Numbered from the stretch's first letter, positions 11,652-22,960 are shown. The stretch is DNA of 42,558 nt from Entrophospora sp. SA101 (GCA_958430865.1 CAUDNR010004208.1:1209-43766), one strand, 5' to 3'. Notes: generated by a model from the sequence alone, not told the origin. Translations and numbers: made by a program.

Positions 11652-13552
11652 TTAAGAATGAAAATAACCTTTACATTTTTTAGCACCACATTTACAAATA
11701 TATTTATATTTAAAATTATTATTTCCATCGCCATCCTCTGTTATACAATTAGTTGTTTCATCAGGATATTCAAGTGATCCATTATAATTGAATGTTAACT
11801 CTTCACCAATGCTAATATCTCTTTTTGTAAAAAAAGCAATATGATGTAATCTTATATCAGCATTGTCATTCACCACAGGCACCACAATTAGATTAGGATC
11901 ACATGAATGATTTAAGAAATGTGATATGTTGCCATAATTACTAGCATCTATTGTATAAAGATTTGATTCATCTTCCGATGTGAAATCAAGATCAAACAAA
12001 TAAGTTCTACCAACTTCATCATATGTTGCACCTCTTATATCTGCCTCCTCTGTGGTTATCAGTTCACCATAATAATATGTAATAAAAATGCCAGACGGTA
12101 TTTCTTTCATTGCAACAACACCCCAACCTTTATGCATGAATCTTTGTATTGCTAAAGGTACTTTACGTCCCTGTTGAGTCACTCTATTATGACAATCAGA
12201 ATCACAAGAACAGTTAGCATTGCATTCATATATTGCATTTCCTGGTTTTAGACGTAATTTTTGTGATGTTCTTTCGTAATTTAGTTTTCCTTGATTATGT
12301 TCTTTTAAACATTTACATTCATTCCCTTTACAATGCCCACCTTCACAATCACAACCTACTAAGCCACATTTTAAAACATCCGGTTTTGGAACTTTGTTTC
12401 CATATATGTAATAGTCCACATATGAGAAATTTGGAGGTTTTCCTTCATCATCTATCTCATTGATAACAGGAATCATTGGTCCATCCTTAACATTATTATT
12501 TAGGAAAGTTTCAAATTCAACAACGCCTTTTGTTTGACTTTTTGCCTAAATAAAGTGTACACATGTGTGTGTGTGTGTGTGTTGTGTGCATGTGTAGGTA
12601 AATTATATATATATATATATATACAAATTAGATAATATAATGTTTGAGGCGCAGGAAATATTTAAAAAACATTTCTCTCACTCACTATAAGCAAATCATC
12701 AAAAGAAAATGTTTTTGGTTTTCTTGACCGTTTAGTTTTCTTTGTGATTGGATTTATTCTTCTCTCATCTTTAAATTGTTTGATTAGTTCTGTACAATTG
12801 GTAAGATGTTCAAATGGTTCCCTAATTAACATTTATGAAATTAATGAAAATTAGTCAATCAATCTTGCAATATAATAATAATAATAAATGAGAATTAATA
12901 GCATAATAATAATGAATGGAAAGATTTCGAAATTGAGAGTAGCTGCGCCTAGTTAACTTTGGGTATTAGAAAGCCAAAGATCTTTTCATCTTTGAAACAT
13001 AGAGACATATTTACTTTATGAAAATTTCTTTAAGTTGTAAAGCATCAAATTATAATAGATGGTTACAGCAGATCTTTTTTTTTGCAGACATTCTCAAAAT
13101 CATGAATTTACTTTTTTTTCTCAACCCATACTACATGTATCCATTTATACAGATTACATTAATTTACTATAGTGATAATAATGATACCTTACCAAGTATT
13201 ATAAGAATGATCATATCCCTCCCATTTTATGAAATAAAATAAAACTCCCTACACATATATAAATTAGTAAGGGAATTTATGAAAATCTTTTTTTTTTAAA
13301 AAAAAAATACAAATTCAAATACTTTTTCAGTTTTTTCATCTATAATTTTTTCAACCTTTATATATATACAAATGTATGTATATATATAACCAATAAAGCA
13401 ATAATATATAAAGAGTTTTACAAGTTAATAACAAAATAAACATTTGTTAGGGAAAAGAATATTAACAAAAAATCCTAAGCTTCTTCCTTTCTTTATTATT
13501 ATTATTATATATAATAGTTTACCTCATATTCCTCTCCAAAAAAATTTTCCAT
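11652..13552 (-). CDS. Chromodomain-SET H3K9 methyltransferase, five exons
   Basis: The product is predicted to methylate histone H3 lysine 9 in heterochromatin (Clr4/SUV39H/DIM-5 type). I propose exons 13552-13523, 13355-13323, 13248-13193, 12821-12686 and 12545-11652. All junctions keep frame and GT-AG, giving 382 residues. The first four exons rebuild a chromodomain: GEEYE, then VEKIIDEKTEK, then GVLFYFIKWEGYDHSYNTW, then EPFEHLTNCTELIKQF. The aromatic-cage positions (Y of EYEV, W of KWEGY, and Y/W nearby) are present. A basic linker (KKTKRSRKPK) follows. Next come a Cys-rich pre-SET (CGLVGCDCEGGHCKGNECKC, NANCSCDSDCHNR), a SET domain (HKGWGV, YYGELIT, NISHFLNHSCDPNL, LTFNY) and a post-SET CxCxxxxC (CKCGAKKCKGYF). 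The pre-SET and post-SET zinc ligands and the SET NHSCDPN motif are intact. Exons of 30 and 33 nt are easily missed. The intron at 12685-12546 carries a GT and a TA microsatellite. Confidence 0.9.
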
Positions 13553-13934
13553 TGCAATATTTATGATGGGAAAAAAATTTATTGGTTTTTTTATTTTTAT
13601 TAAAAAGAAAAAAAAAACAATTGTGAGGTCAAACAAAAAGAGTCTAAATGTATTTTTATTTACAAAGATCTGCTTGTTGTTTGCTAAATGTAAAAACAAA
13701 TTGTCTATTTATATGAGCGTATCAAACAATTTAGGGTTAGGTTTTGAATTTCTAATGTGATTTTTAAATTTTACGTATATACATAACATATTAAAAAGGT
13801 GCCATTTTAAATGTGTGATACCAATGAAGCCTGTCTGAGTCGATCAGACAGCTTGCCTTCTTATGGTTAAATCCTAAGCAAAATCTTTCAGACCTTAGAA
13901 CAACAACATTATTATTAACCACCAGGCTTAAAGC

Positions 13935-14078
13935 TCCGAACTGTTCGGTTTGGTTCGGTTTAATGCCCAAACCGAAACCGAACCGAACAGTTCGGTTTCA
14001 GCTCTGTTTATAGTCCGAATTTAAAGGCCAAACCGAAACCGAACCGAACCGCCCGGTTCGGTTCGGTTTTCGGTTTAC
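13935..14078. repeat. CCGAACCGAAC / GTTCGGTTCGG cluster
   Basis: About 145 bp is dominated by 'ggttcggtt' and its complement 'aaccgaacc' in both orientations, including 'accgaaccgaacagttcggt' at the centre and 'gaaccgaaccgcccggttcg' near the end. The arms can pair into a strong hairpin. It resembles the subterminal region of a hAT-type or foldback element. Nothing coding is adjacent. Confidence 0.6.
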
Positions 14079-14379
14079 ATTTGACCCAAAAATCTCAGAC
14101 ATTCTAAATTCATTAACTATGCAAAATATACATAACACTTATAATAACTTGTAGCTTATTTTAGAGCATGTGTTACGAAGTAGAGATGCTGGAAGGATCC
14201 TGTTTCTAAATACATACATAATCTATAATTTTTATACCATGGTAACGATGGTTCATTTCTTGCCAAAATTAAAATGGAGATTTTATACATAATGGCATGT
14301 TTAGATACAGCTGGTCAGTTATAGGTCAGATCGTTACATATTCATAGATTCACCACAAAAATTTGTACGTTTAGGGTTC

Positions 14380-14525
14380 CTATTCGTAATACAAATTCTT
14401 ATTCGAATTATTCGTTTATACGCTTTATTTGTTCTATGCGCTTTATTCGCTTTTTCATTTTATTCGAATTATTCGATTCATTCGTTTAATTCGACTAAAC
14501 GAATGAAATAAATAATTCGAATAGA
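14380..14525. repeat. ATTCG-rich inverted-motif cluster
   Basis: Repeated 'attcgaattattcgttta', 'cgctttattcg' and 'cgtttaattcgactaaacga' motifs end in 'aataattcgaatag', which is the reverse of the opening 'ttattcgaattattcg'. The outer arms are therefore complementary. This looks like another small foldback or subterminal cluster. No gene is associated. Confidence 0.5.
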
Positions 14526-14733
14526 AATCCTGAGGACGTTCTATTTTTTTCAATTCATATATAAAATTCATCGTCTCTGCAAACTTTTAAATTTCTATTG
14601 TTTCAGGTTCTAAAATACAACGCCTTTGAGTAATTAAATCTGTGCCTCCAGAAAAAATTCGTTCACCGGTTGTTTACTAGATTAGAAATCAATAAATTTA
14701 ATTTTAAATAAGCAGAGTGCAAAAATTAGAATA

Positions 14734-15577
14734 CAGTCAACAACCCCCTCTAAGTGCACCTCCTCTAAATGCACGACCTCTCTAGATACACGCTCTCATT
14801 CATTCCCAAGCTTGGGTATTAGAGATAAATGAACGCCCTCTTCCCCCCTGCACTGCACGGTCTTTTTTCATTCCATATATATAAAACTTCCTCTCTAAAT
14901 GCACACCCGTGACTTTCACGTGATCATTTCCCAATGAAAATGGTGCGACCGACGTTTAATTTTTCCTTTATTGTGTAAAAAAAAAATTTATTGATTTTTT
15001 GTAAGAGATATAAAGAATCAAATTTTTGTACTTAGTAAATGATGATAAAGAGTATAAAGGTCAAATTTATTACTAGTAAGAGATGATAAAGGATATAAAG
15101 AATTAAATTTATTGTTAGTAAGAGATGATAAAGAATTATTTTGTAACAGGCAAGTAAAGAATAGTTCGCTTTATTAAGTGACAGGATAATAAAGAATTCT
15201 TTCTTTTTAATAGATACAAAGATTATTAGAACAAAGAACAAAAAGCAGACAGGGAAGTTTACATAGTTGAAATTATTATAATTAAGACATGAATCAAGAA
15301 TTTTATTTCATTAAACTTCTATTATCAATTAACCTTAATTCCTAACTGGTTAATTCCTTTGATAGATATATTGGTTTAAAAACAATAAATACAATGAAAA
15401 TGAGTACAATAGAATCTTATCTTAATCAATAATTATGAATATAAATTTTTTTGGTAATAATAATAATGACGGTAGTATTTTTTATTAGTGTCACGTGCAA
15501 CCAATGAAATGTTTCGTTTTACTAAGTGCACGCTATCACTCATTCCCAAAGGGGGTGCACTTAGAGAGTGTTGACTG
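14734..15577. mobile_element. TA-flanked inverted-repeat element (Tc1/pogo-like MITE)
   Basis: The left end begins TA-CAGTCAACAACCCCCTCTAAG and the right end is CTTAGAGAGTGTTGACTG-TA. The inverted arms share CAGTCAACA, then CTCTAAGTGCACC, over about 25 bp, and inner parts ('cactcattcccaa' / 'tcattcattcccaag') repeat in the same orientation. TA at both outer edges fits the target-site duplication of Tc1/mariner/pogo elements. The 844-bp interior contains three 45-50-bp tandem units ('gtaagagatgataaagaa...aaatttatt' at about 15000-15140) and no transposase, so it is non-autonomous. The downstream direct-repeat copy contains only the right 655 bp of it (ending at 20994). Confidence 0.75.
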
Positions 15578-16067
15578 TACCAGGAACTGCCAAGTAGTTT
15601 TTAGCAGCATGTTGGACATTCGAAATGTTACACTAATTTTTTATGCGTGTAACGTAATTTTAAATTAAAAAACCTTATTGTTCAATTAAAGTGGGGATAT
15701 GTCAATATGTAACACATACTATAACTTTACAGATATATTTTTTAACTTAATTTCAGCCACATTTATCAGCATCTGCAATTTTGACATACTTTACTTAGTA
15801 CTAGCATTCCAAATATAGTATTATGTGGCAGATGTGTAGTTTGCAATGAAATTAGAGTAGTCTCCGAAGTATAGTAAAATTAGAAAAATTACAAAATCAA
15901 GTAAAAATAAAGCAGAACTGGGAATTGGGTGGACGAACTTGTTATCTTTTAAAACATTTTCAAGATATAATAGTGAAAAATGCCAAATACACACTTTGTA
16001 AAGAACTAAAACTTTTAAAACAATAAATGAAACTACTAAAAAAAACTGAAGGAGGATACAAGGTATT

Positions 16068-16372
16068 CATTCTATAATTATTGTTAAATTAATAGTTTTG
16101 TGTAATATTTCTTGTTATTAGATGTGGATATAGAAACAAAATAGTCATTGTTAAATTAATGGTTTTGTATAATATATTTGTTATTAGGTGTGGTAATAGA
16201 AACAGGGTGGTTGCTCTATAATTATTGTTAAATTAATGGTTTTGTTTCCTTAGGACACAAGCAAAAGAAACAAGGTAAGTTGTTTCTATAATTATTGTTA
16301 AATTAATCTATTTCATAGATAATAGAAACAAGGTAGTTGTTCTATAATTATTGTTAAATTTGTTAAATTTGT
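16068..16372 (+). repeat. Minisatellite around TATAATTATTGTTAAATTAAT
   Basis: Five imperfect units of about 50-75 bp each hold 'ctataattattgttaaatt' and then 'aatagaaaca(a/g)gg/gtagtt'. Unit lengths vary. The same array is present, apparently unchanged, at 21485-21789 in the second copy of the large repeat. Confidence 0.7.
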
Positions 16373-16844
16373 ATAAATCATTGTGCAAAATGCCACATAA
16401 CAAAAGTACATAAAATTTATATATGGTTTAGGTTTTTGCAAATCTATGTGGAAAATCTCGTTTTTTTATCATTCTTTTATGATTTTTAGTTAATGCCAGT
16501 CAAAATTTTTTTTATTTTTTAATGACAATACAATCATTTTATTAGCATTAAATTTAACGTTAAATTAAATAATGTTAAAATTTTTTTTTATTTAAAATTT
16601 AGAATAGATGAAAAGTCTGTGTTCAGTTTATTACAAAAAACCTTGTCAATATTGACCTAAGAAAATACAAATAAGGAAATTGTTTGCATAAAAAACTACG
16701 AACCTTTCTTATATATGTGTATATTAGCTTTAGATTTACAAATATGTCCATTTTTGAATGAATTTAGTTGGGTGGAATTAAGAGCGATTATGATTGGGAA
16801 GTATTTAAAAAGGGAAAAGAAATGAGAATATCATGAGAATTTAT

Positions 16845-17345
16845 GAAAATGATTATACTAAACAAACATTATTTTACAACTTCCCTCTTAACATCAGAGC
16901 CAAAATGCAATTTCAGGGCCATCAACGCCACTCTGAATTGTAACCTCTTACACTTGAGATTTTTTTGATATTCCTCCGGGGTTGCAACATCGTCACAGAG
17001 CCATCCTTACCCAGAGGTAGGATCGTTACAGTCAACTTTTCGGCTAGCATGCCAGCAACCTTCTCTGGTCTGGTGCTGTGAAGATTAGTGAAAACGTCCT
17101 TGACAATTGATGCAGTCTTGGTAAACTCCAGGGCAAAGCGACCTACCGGATTTCAACATCATCATATAATCGGATGCAAGTCATATTAGCCTTGTGTACA
17201 TGAGGAAGACGTGAGAATGACTGTAAAGTGTTCAAGGCAGCATGAATGCTTCAATGTCTGCTAATTTCTGACAATCAAACATCGCATATCAAAATGTTTC
17301 TTCTGAAACAGTCAGTTGTGCTGCCTTGATATCTTGTAATTATAA
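16845..17345 (-). pseudogene. Repeated coding relic, copy 1
   Basis: On the minus strand the sequence reads like protein with frameshifts: QSFSRLPHVHKANM, then GRFALEFTKTASIVKDVF, NLHSTRPEKVAGMLAEKL, TVTILPLGKDGSV, VATPEEYQKNLKCKRLQF and RVALMALKLHFGSDVKREVV before a stop. I do not recognise the protein. GC content is higher than the surroundings. An apparently identical copy lies at 22262-22762 and a diverged one at 24848-25366. Three copies suggest that the sequence was carried by a mobile element, or is part of one. Confidence 0.6.
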
Positions 17346-17483
17346 TATTATTACTAAAATCCTACCAAAAAATCCGTTGTCCGTTGAAACGCGATTTAAA
17401 TATAAAATCCGTTGAAACGAGAATTTTTTAATTAATAAAATCAAGGGGTAAAACCAAAAATCCGTTGAAACGAGGGTTCGACT

Positions 17484-18614
17484 GTAATTATAATTTTTAC
17501 ATATATATATAAACAAAACGAACATAATAATAATATATATATGATCATAAATTGAAAAAATGTTATTTTATTACAAAAAACTATATACATTTTTTAAACC
17601 TCAAAAAAAAATTTTTTTAATAAAATTAATCATTATCTGAAAAAAAAAACTATTCACATACAAAAATGAATCTTTCACTCTTATTTTTTGATTTTTTTTT
17701 ATAATGATTTTTACCAATCCCCTATGAAGAATAATTTTTTTAACCTTTTGATTTCTATCTACTCTGTATATTTTTAATAAAGAAAATTCATTATAAATTT
17801 AATAATATAATGATAGTATGATTATGAATGAATACAATATTAAAAAACTCACTTTAGTGGAAGTGAAATTATATGTCCCATTTTTGAAAATACTTTTGCC
17901 TATTGAGATACTGTTTGTTGTGGAAGGAATTTCATTTAAAACACCTGATATAAAACAATCTTATTTGTTGGTCCAACTTCTATAATTACATCTTGGATTT
18001 TTTTACTGTGAGAACATTCATTATAACGATATATTCATTTCTATTTCAAAATAAAAAAATAATTTAATTTTTTATAAAGTTAATGTAGAGAATGTTACTT
18101 GGTTTTATATAATAATACTAATAATACCCGTTATCAAAAACACCACGATTTTTATCATCTTGAAGGAGTTATATACCCCGAATTCAAACTCTGTGACGTA
18201 ATGAATGTGATTATCGTTTATTTGTTTGTTATGAATCATGTATCACAACACATTAATTCAGTCAGGTATTTTACTCGATATGGAAATACTAAATACTGTA
18301 ATGATCGACGTTATGAAAAAATTCTAGAAGAAATTTTGATTGGCTAAATTCAGCCGGGGATGATACCCTGTAATGATTGACGTCATGAAAAGAGATTCTG
18401 ATTGGCTAAATTCTGTGCAGATCTTTTCGTTTTTTGAATAAAAAATATTAATAATGAAGAAAAACATGGTGGGAGCTTTATTAACTGGTCATATTACATG
18501 ATTAAGCAATATGAGAATGTCACTGTTTGTGATTTAACATATAGTATATTAATCAGATAGATGATTTTAACATTATGTACAAAATTTTCCTTTACCTATC
18601 ATTCATTAATATCA
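17484..18614. other. Intergenic with a tandem ~65-bp motif at 18285-18412
   Basis: Mostly AT-rich with no gene. At about 18285-18350 and 18357-18412 an imperfect tandem pair repeats 'tgtaatgatcgacgttatgaaaa...gattggctaaattc' / 'tgtaatgattgacgtcatgaaaa...gattggctaaattc'. Each unit holds a near-palindromic TGACGTCA-like core and a CCAAT-like 'attggct' box. This could be a promoter-type arrangement or an element end; no transcript is evident beside it. Confidence 0.4.
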
Positions 18615-18619
18615 TTAAT

Positions 18620-18700
18620 AGAGACCCCAGATTTATGCGGCAACAAACATCAAATTATGCATGCAACACTTGGTAGATTATGCAAATTATGCGCTATATT
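18620..18700. repeat. Probable left end of the hAT element
   Basis: The sequence 'tagagaccccagatttatgc' opens a stretch with five TTATGC/ATTATGC motifs in about 75 bp. A partial inverted match (gtgccgtaaat against gcggcaac/atttatgc) lies at about 20320-20331, past the other end of the transposase. The spacing brackets the transposase relic, so these are probably its degraded terminal regions. I could not define an 8-bp target duplication. Confidence 0.45.
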
Positions 18701-18774
18701 TTTTTATTAACATTTTATAATAAACTTTATAATCTCATTAAAAACAAATAATTTTAAATAAATATTATTTGTTA

Positions 18775-20220
18775 TAATATAAAACATTAAGCATTTCTAA
18801 TGAATTTTCTGAAAGATTATGTCATCTATCACTTAAAATATTTTTGTAATATGAAAAGCTTCGTTCCACATCCACCCCAGACACTGGAAGCCATATATAC
18901 TCTAAAGCAATCCTAGAAAGTAATGGTAATATTTGTTGTTTATCATTCCAATATTTATTTAAATCTAAATTTTCCTCCAAAAATTCATTATCACCACAAT
19001 AAATACTCCATTCATTAATCAATTCATCTTCTGGATTTATAAATTCTTTGATAAATGAATATAACAAAATATTTTTTTGAGATGAAGAAGCTCTAATAAA
19101 TTTTGGATTAAAACATTGGATTTCTTTAAAAAGTGGTAATGCTGAATGTCTATTAACATGTTTATATAATTTGTTGTAGGCAAGGTTAAAGGCTTGAGAA
19201 AATGTTGGTATTAAAGATTCTTCTGATACATTTTGAATTCTACATAAATCAATCATACTTTGATTTAAGGGAGGATTTTCAATGCCAGCTCTTAATAAAT
19301 TCTTTGTATTTTCAATGCGTAAGAAAACATAAGGTGCTATAGCCTTGTCATGAATTTTAAAAAATTCTAAGTCCTGGATCAATCTATTTTTATTTTTAAA
19401 GTAATTACTTATCATAATTAGGAGGAAAAAAAGATTTAAAATTTAAAATTCTATTACCTTCTTGCATTTAAAGTTATAAACTTAATGATTAAATGTAAAT
19501 AAGAAATTCTGAGGATTTGAAAAAATTTCATTTAATTGCATGATTGATTTTGGTGCATCAGAAATTAATGATTCTTTTGGAACAAATGAAACCAAATGTA
19601 AGAAATTAGCATCTAACCAAAATACAAAATTAAACCAACTATTCCAGCAAGTTTTAACTGGTAAAGGTGGAAGTTTTGAATCTCTGTCAGAATTATTTGC
19701 CTCTGTCAAATGTTGTAGCCATCTTCGTTTTCTTCTACCACTATGTACAAATGCTGATTTAATAAAACCAACTACCTGATCTAATATTTTAAAGTCATCA
19801 AAATCTATCCATGTTTCCCCTACTAAATTAAAGATATGAGCAAAACAAGTGTTGTGAAGTAAATTAGGTATTAAAGGTGATAAACAATCTCTAAATGCTT
19901 TTAACATATAAGAAGCACTATCACTAGTTAAAAAAGTAAGTCTATCATAAGGAATATTATAAGAGTTAATTGTTGTAACGATTAATTGGGAGATTGTTGA
20001 ATAATTGACAATCTCTAAAAAAGAGGTCTTTACTAGTTTGGTATATTTTCCATAGCTAAATAAAATATTAACTGCACTACGACCACATGCATCCATTGTT
20101 TCATCAACTGTAATGCAAATATGCTTATCTCTAACTTCATTCATTATTTTGTTTATTGCTTGCTCATAAACTATTGGTAAATAATGCTCATGTAATTGAT
20201 TTGAGCCCATAATACCTCCT
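18775..20220 (-). pseudogene. hAT-family transposase, 5'-truncated and broken
   Basis: Two frames (20210-19482 and 19415-18822) make up the RNase H-like and C-terminal parts of a hAT transposase, which would cut and paste DNA through a DDE site. Visible are HICITVDETMD, FLTSDSASYMLKAFRDC, CFAHIFNLVGETW, VKTCWNSW, and the C-terminal dimerisation block LSRIALEYIWLPVSGVDVERSFSYYKNI. An in-frame TAA follows FTFNH and the frame shifts across the next 66 nt, where GTAATAG might be an intron donor. A TGA at 18824-18822 also cuts the end; beyond it the frame continues HNLSENSLEMLNVLY. A splice-acceptor-like AACAG stands before GGGIMGSNQ, but no upstream BED zinc-finger exon exists, because repeat copy 2 begins at 20340. 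Confidence 0.85.
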
Positions 20221-21484
20221 CCTGTTAATTATTTTTTAAAATTATCAATATTTTAAATTATTTATCAAATTATCAATATTTTAAAATTATTTATCAAAAT
20301 TATTTACTAAAGACTAGTGCCGTAAATTATGATGATGGTATCATTTCCCAATGAAAATGGTGCGACCGACGTTTAATTTTTCCTTTATTGTGTAAAAAAA
20401 AAATTTATTGATTTTTTGTAAGAGATATAAAGAATCAAATTTTTGTACTTAGTAAATGATGATAAAGAGTATAAAGGTCAAATTTATTACTAGTAAGAGA
20501 TGATAAAGGATATAAAGAATTAAATTTATTGTTAGTAAGAGATGATAAAGAATTATTTTGTAACAGGCAAGTAAAGAATAGTTCGCTTTATTAAGTGACA
20601 GGATAATAAAGAATTCTTTCTTTTTAATAGATACAAAGATTATTAGAACAAAGAACAAAAAGCAGACAGGGAAGTTTACATAGTTGAAATTATTATAATT
20701 AAGACATGAATCAAGAATTTTATTTCATTAAACTTCTATTATCAATTAACCTTAATTCCTAACTGGTTAATTCCTTTGATAGATATATTGGTTTAAAAAC
20801 AATAAATACAATGAAAATGAGTACAATAGAATCTTATCTTAATCAATAATTATGAATATAAATTTTTTTGGTAATAATAATAATGACGGTAGTATTTTTT
20901 ATTAGTGTCACGTGCAACCAATGAAATGTTTCGTTTTACTAAGTGCACGCTATCACTCATTCCCAAAGGGGGTGCACTTAGAGAGTGTTGACTGTACCAG
21001 GAACTGCCAAGTAGTTTTTAGCAGCATGTTGGACATTCGAAATGTTACACTAATTTTTTATGCGTGTAACGTAATTTTAAATTAAAAAACCTTATTGTTC
21101 AATTAAAGTGGGGATATGTCAATATGTAACACATACTATAACTTTACAGATATATTTTTTAACTTAATTTCAGCCACATTTATCAGCATCTGCAATTTTG
21201 ACATACTTTACTTAGTACTAGCATTCCAAATATAGTATTATGTGGCAGATGTGTAGTTTGCAATGAAATTAGAGTAGTCTCCGAAGTATAGTAAAATTAG
21301 AAAAATTACAAAATCAAGTAAAAATAAAGCAGAACTGGGAATTGGGTGGACGAACTTGTTATCTTTTAAAACATTTTCAAGATATAATAGTGAAAAATGC
21401 CAAATACACACTTTGTAAAGAACTAAAACTTTTAAAACAATAAATGAAACTACTAAAAAAAACTGAAGGAGGATACAAGGTATT

Positions 21485-21789
21485 CATTCTATAATTATTG
21501 TTAAATTAATAGTTTTGTGTAATATTTCTTGTTATTAGATGTGGATATAGAAACAAAATAGTCATTGTTAAATTAATGGTTTTGTATAATATATTTGTTA
21601 TTAGGTGTGGTAATAGAAACAGGGTGGTTGCTCTATAATTATTGTTAAATTAATGGTTTTGTTTCCTTAGGACACAAGCAAAAGAAACAAGGTAAGTTGT
21701 TTCTATAATTATTGTTAAATTAATCTATTTCATAGATAATAGAAACAAGGTAGTTGTTCTATAATTATTGTTAAATTTGTTAAATTTGT
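21485..21789 (+). repeat. Minisatellite, second copy
   Basis: This is the same five-unit array as 16068-16372, with no change that I can see. Minisatellites normally drift quickly, so its identity argues that the two 2.56-kb blocks separated very recently, or are an assembly duplicate. Confidence 0.7.
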
Positions 21790-22261
21790 ATAAATCATTG
21801 TGCAAAATGCCACATAACAAAAGTACATAAAATTTATATATGGTTTAGGTTTTTGCAAATCTATGTGGAAAATCTCGTTTTTTTATCATTCTTTTATGAT
21901 TTTTAGTTAATGCCAGTCAAAATTTTTTTTATTTTTTAATGACAATACAATCATTTTATTAGCATTAAATTTAACGTTAAATTAAATAATGTTAAAATTT
22001 TTTTTTATTTAAAATTTAGAATAGATGAAAAGTCTGTGTTCAGTTTATTACAAAAAACCTTGTCAATATTGACCTAAGAAAATACAAATAAGGAAATTGT
22101 TTGCATAAAAAACTACGAACCTTTCTTATATATGTGTATATTAGCTTTAGATTTACAAATATGTCCATTTTTGAATGAATTTAGTTGGGTGGAATTAAGA
22201 GCGATTATGATTGGGAAGTATTTAAAAAGGGAAAAGAAATGAGAATATCATGAGAATTTAT

Positions 22262-22762
22262 GAAAATGATTATACTAAACAAACATTATTTTACAACTTC
22301 CCTCTTAACATCAGAGCCAAAATGCAATTTCAGGGCCATCAACGCCACTCTGAATTGTAACCTCTTACACTTGAGATTTTTTTGATATTCCTCCGGGGTT
22401 GCAACATCGTCACAGAGCCATCCTTACCCAGAGGTAGGATCGTTACAGTCAACTTTTCGGCTAGCATGCCAGCAACCTTCTCTGGTCTGGTGCTGTGAAG
22501 ATTAGTGAAAACGTCCTTGACAATTGATGCAGTCTTGGTAAACTCCAGGGCAAAGCGACCTACCGGATTTCAACATCATCATATAATCGGATGCAAGTCA
22601 TATTAGCCTTGTGTACATGAGGAAGACGTGAGAATGACTGTAAAGTGTTCAAGGCAGCATGAATGCTTCAATGTCTGCTAATTTCTGACAATCAAACATC
22701 GCATATCAAAATGTTTCTTCTGAAACAGTCAGTTGTGCTGCCTTGATATCTTGTAATTATAA
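22262..22762 (-). pseudogene. Repeated coding relic, copy 2
   Basis: This is the counterpart of 16845-17345 inside the second large repeat. It carries the same frameshift after LYDDVEIR and the same final stop after the SDVKREVVK-like end. It is inherited through the block duplication and is not an independent insertion. Confidence 0.6.
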
Positions 22763-22944
22763 TATTATTACTAAAATCCTACCAAAAAATCCGTTGTCCG
22801 TTGAAACGCGATTTAAATATAAAATCCGTTGAAACGAGAATTTTTTAATTAATAAAATCAAGGGGTAAAACCAAAATCTGTTGAAACGAGGGTTCGACTA
22901 ATACTAATTTTAAACGGAATAACGGGGCTGACTGTGTGGTTTGT

Positions 22945-22960
22945 GGCCTAGTACTAGGCC
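22945..22960. repeat. Perfect 16-bp palindrome GGCCTAGTACTAGGCC
   Basis: The sequence ggcctagtactaggcc is its own reverse complement, an improbable length in DNA this AT-rich. It lies 45 bp past the right breakpoint of the large repeat. It may be the tip of a DNA element, or a dimeric protein-binding site. Confidence 0.6.

Larger units (their letters stand above)
14923..17483 (+). repeat. 2.56-kb direct repeat, copy 1
   Basis: This block recurs at 20340-22899 in the same orientation with a constant offset of 5417. Wherever I compared lines they were identical. The only differences I found are in the last ~30 bp, where copy 2 lacks one A and has T for C before 'gttgaaacgagggttcgact'. The left breakpoint lies inside the inverted-repeat element at 14734-15577; the right one follows 'ttcgact', an apparent element end. 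The block contains a minisatellite (16068-16372) and a coding relic (16845-17345). Confidence 0.9.
20340..22899 (+). repeat. 2.56-kb direct repeat, copy 2
   Basis: This is the near-identical partner of 14923-17483. It starts at 'atcatttcccaatg' next to the right end of the hAT relic, cutting off the left 189 bp of the inverted-repeat element. It ends at 'gttcgact'. It carries the right end of that element (to 20994), the minisatellite (21485-21789) and the coding relic (22262-22762). No base difference is seen until the final ~30 bp. Confidence 0.9.

Noticed and set aside
11502..11777. 91-codon plus-strand frame
   Set aside because: It overlaps the 3' end of the SET gene and consists of Ile/Phe/Tyr-rich AT noise.
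15032..15241. 69-codon minus-strand frame, repeated at 20449-20658
   Set aside because: It is a by-product of the tandem 'gtaagagatgataaag' units and the AT-rich repeat. It is identical in both blocks because the DNA is duplicated, not because a protein is conserved.
14923..22899. The 2.56-kb direct repeats as long terminal repeats of a retrotransposon
   Set aside because: There is no reverse transcriptase, integrase or gag between them, no primer-binding site or polypurine tract that I can see, and the ends are not TG...CA. The left breakpoint lies inside another element, which does not fit an LTR.
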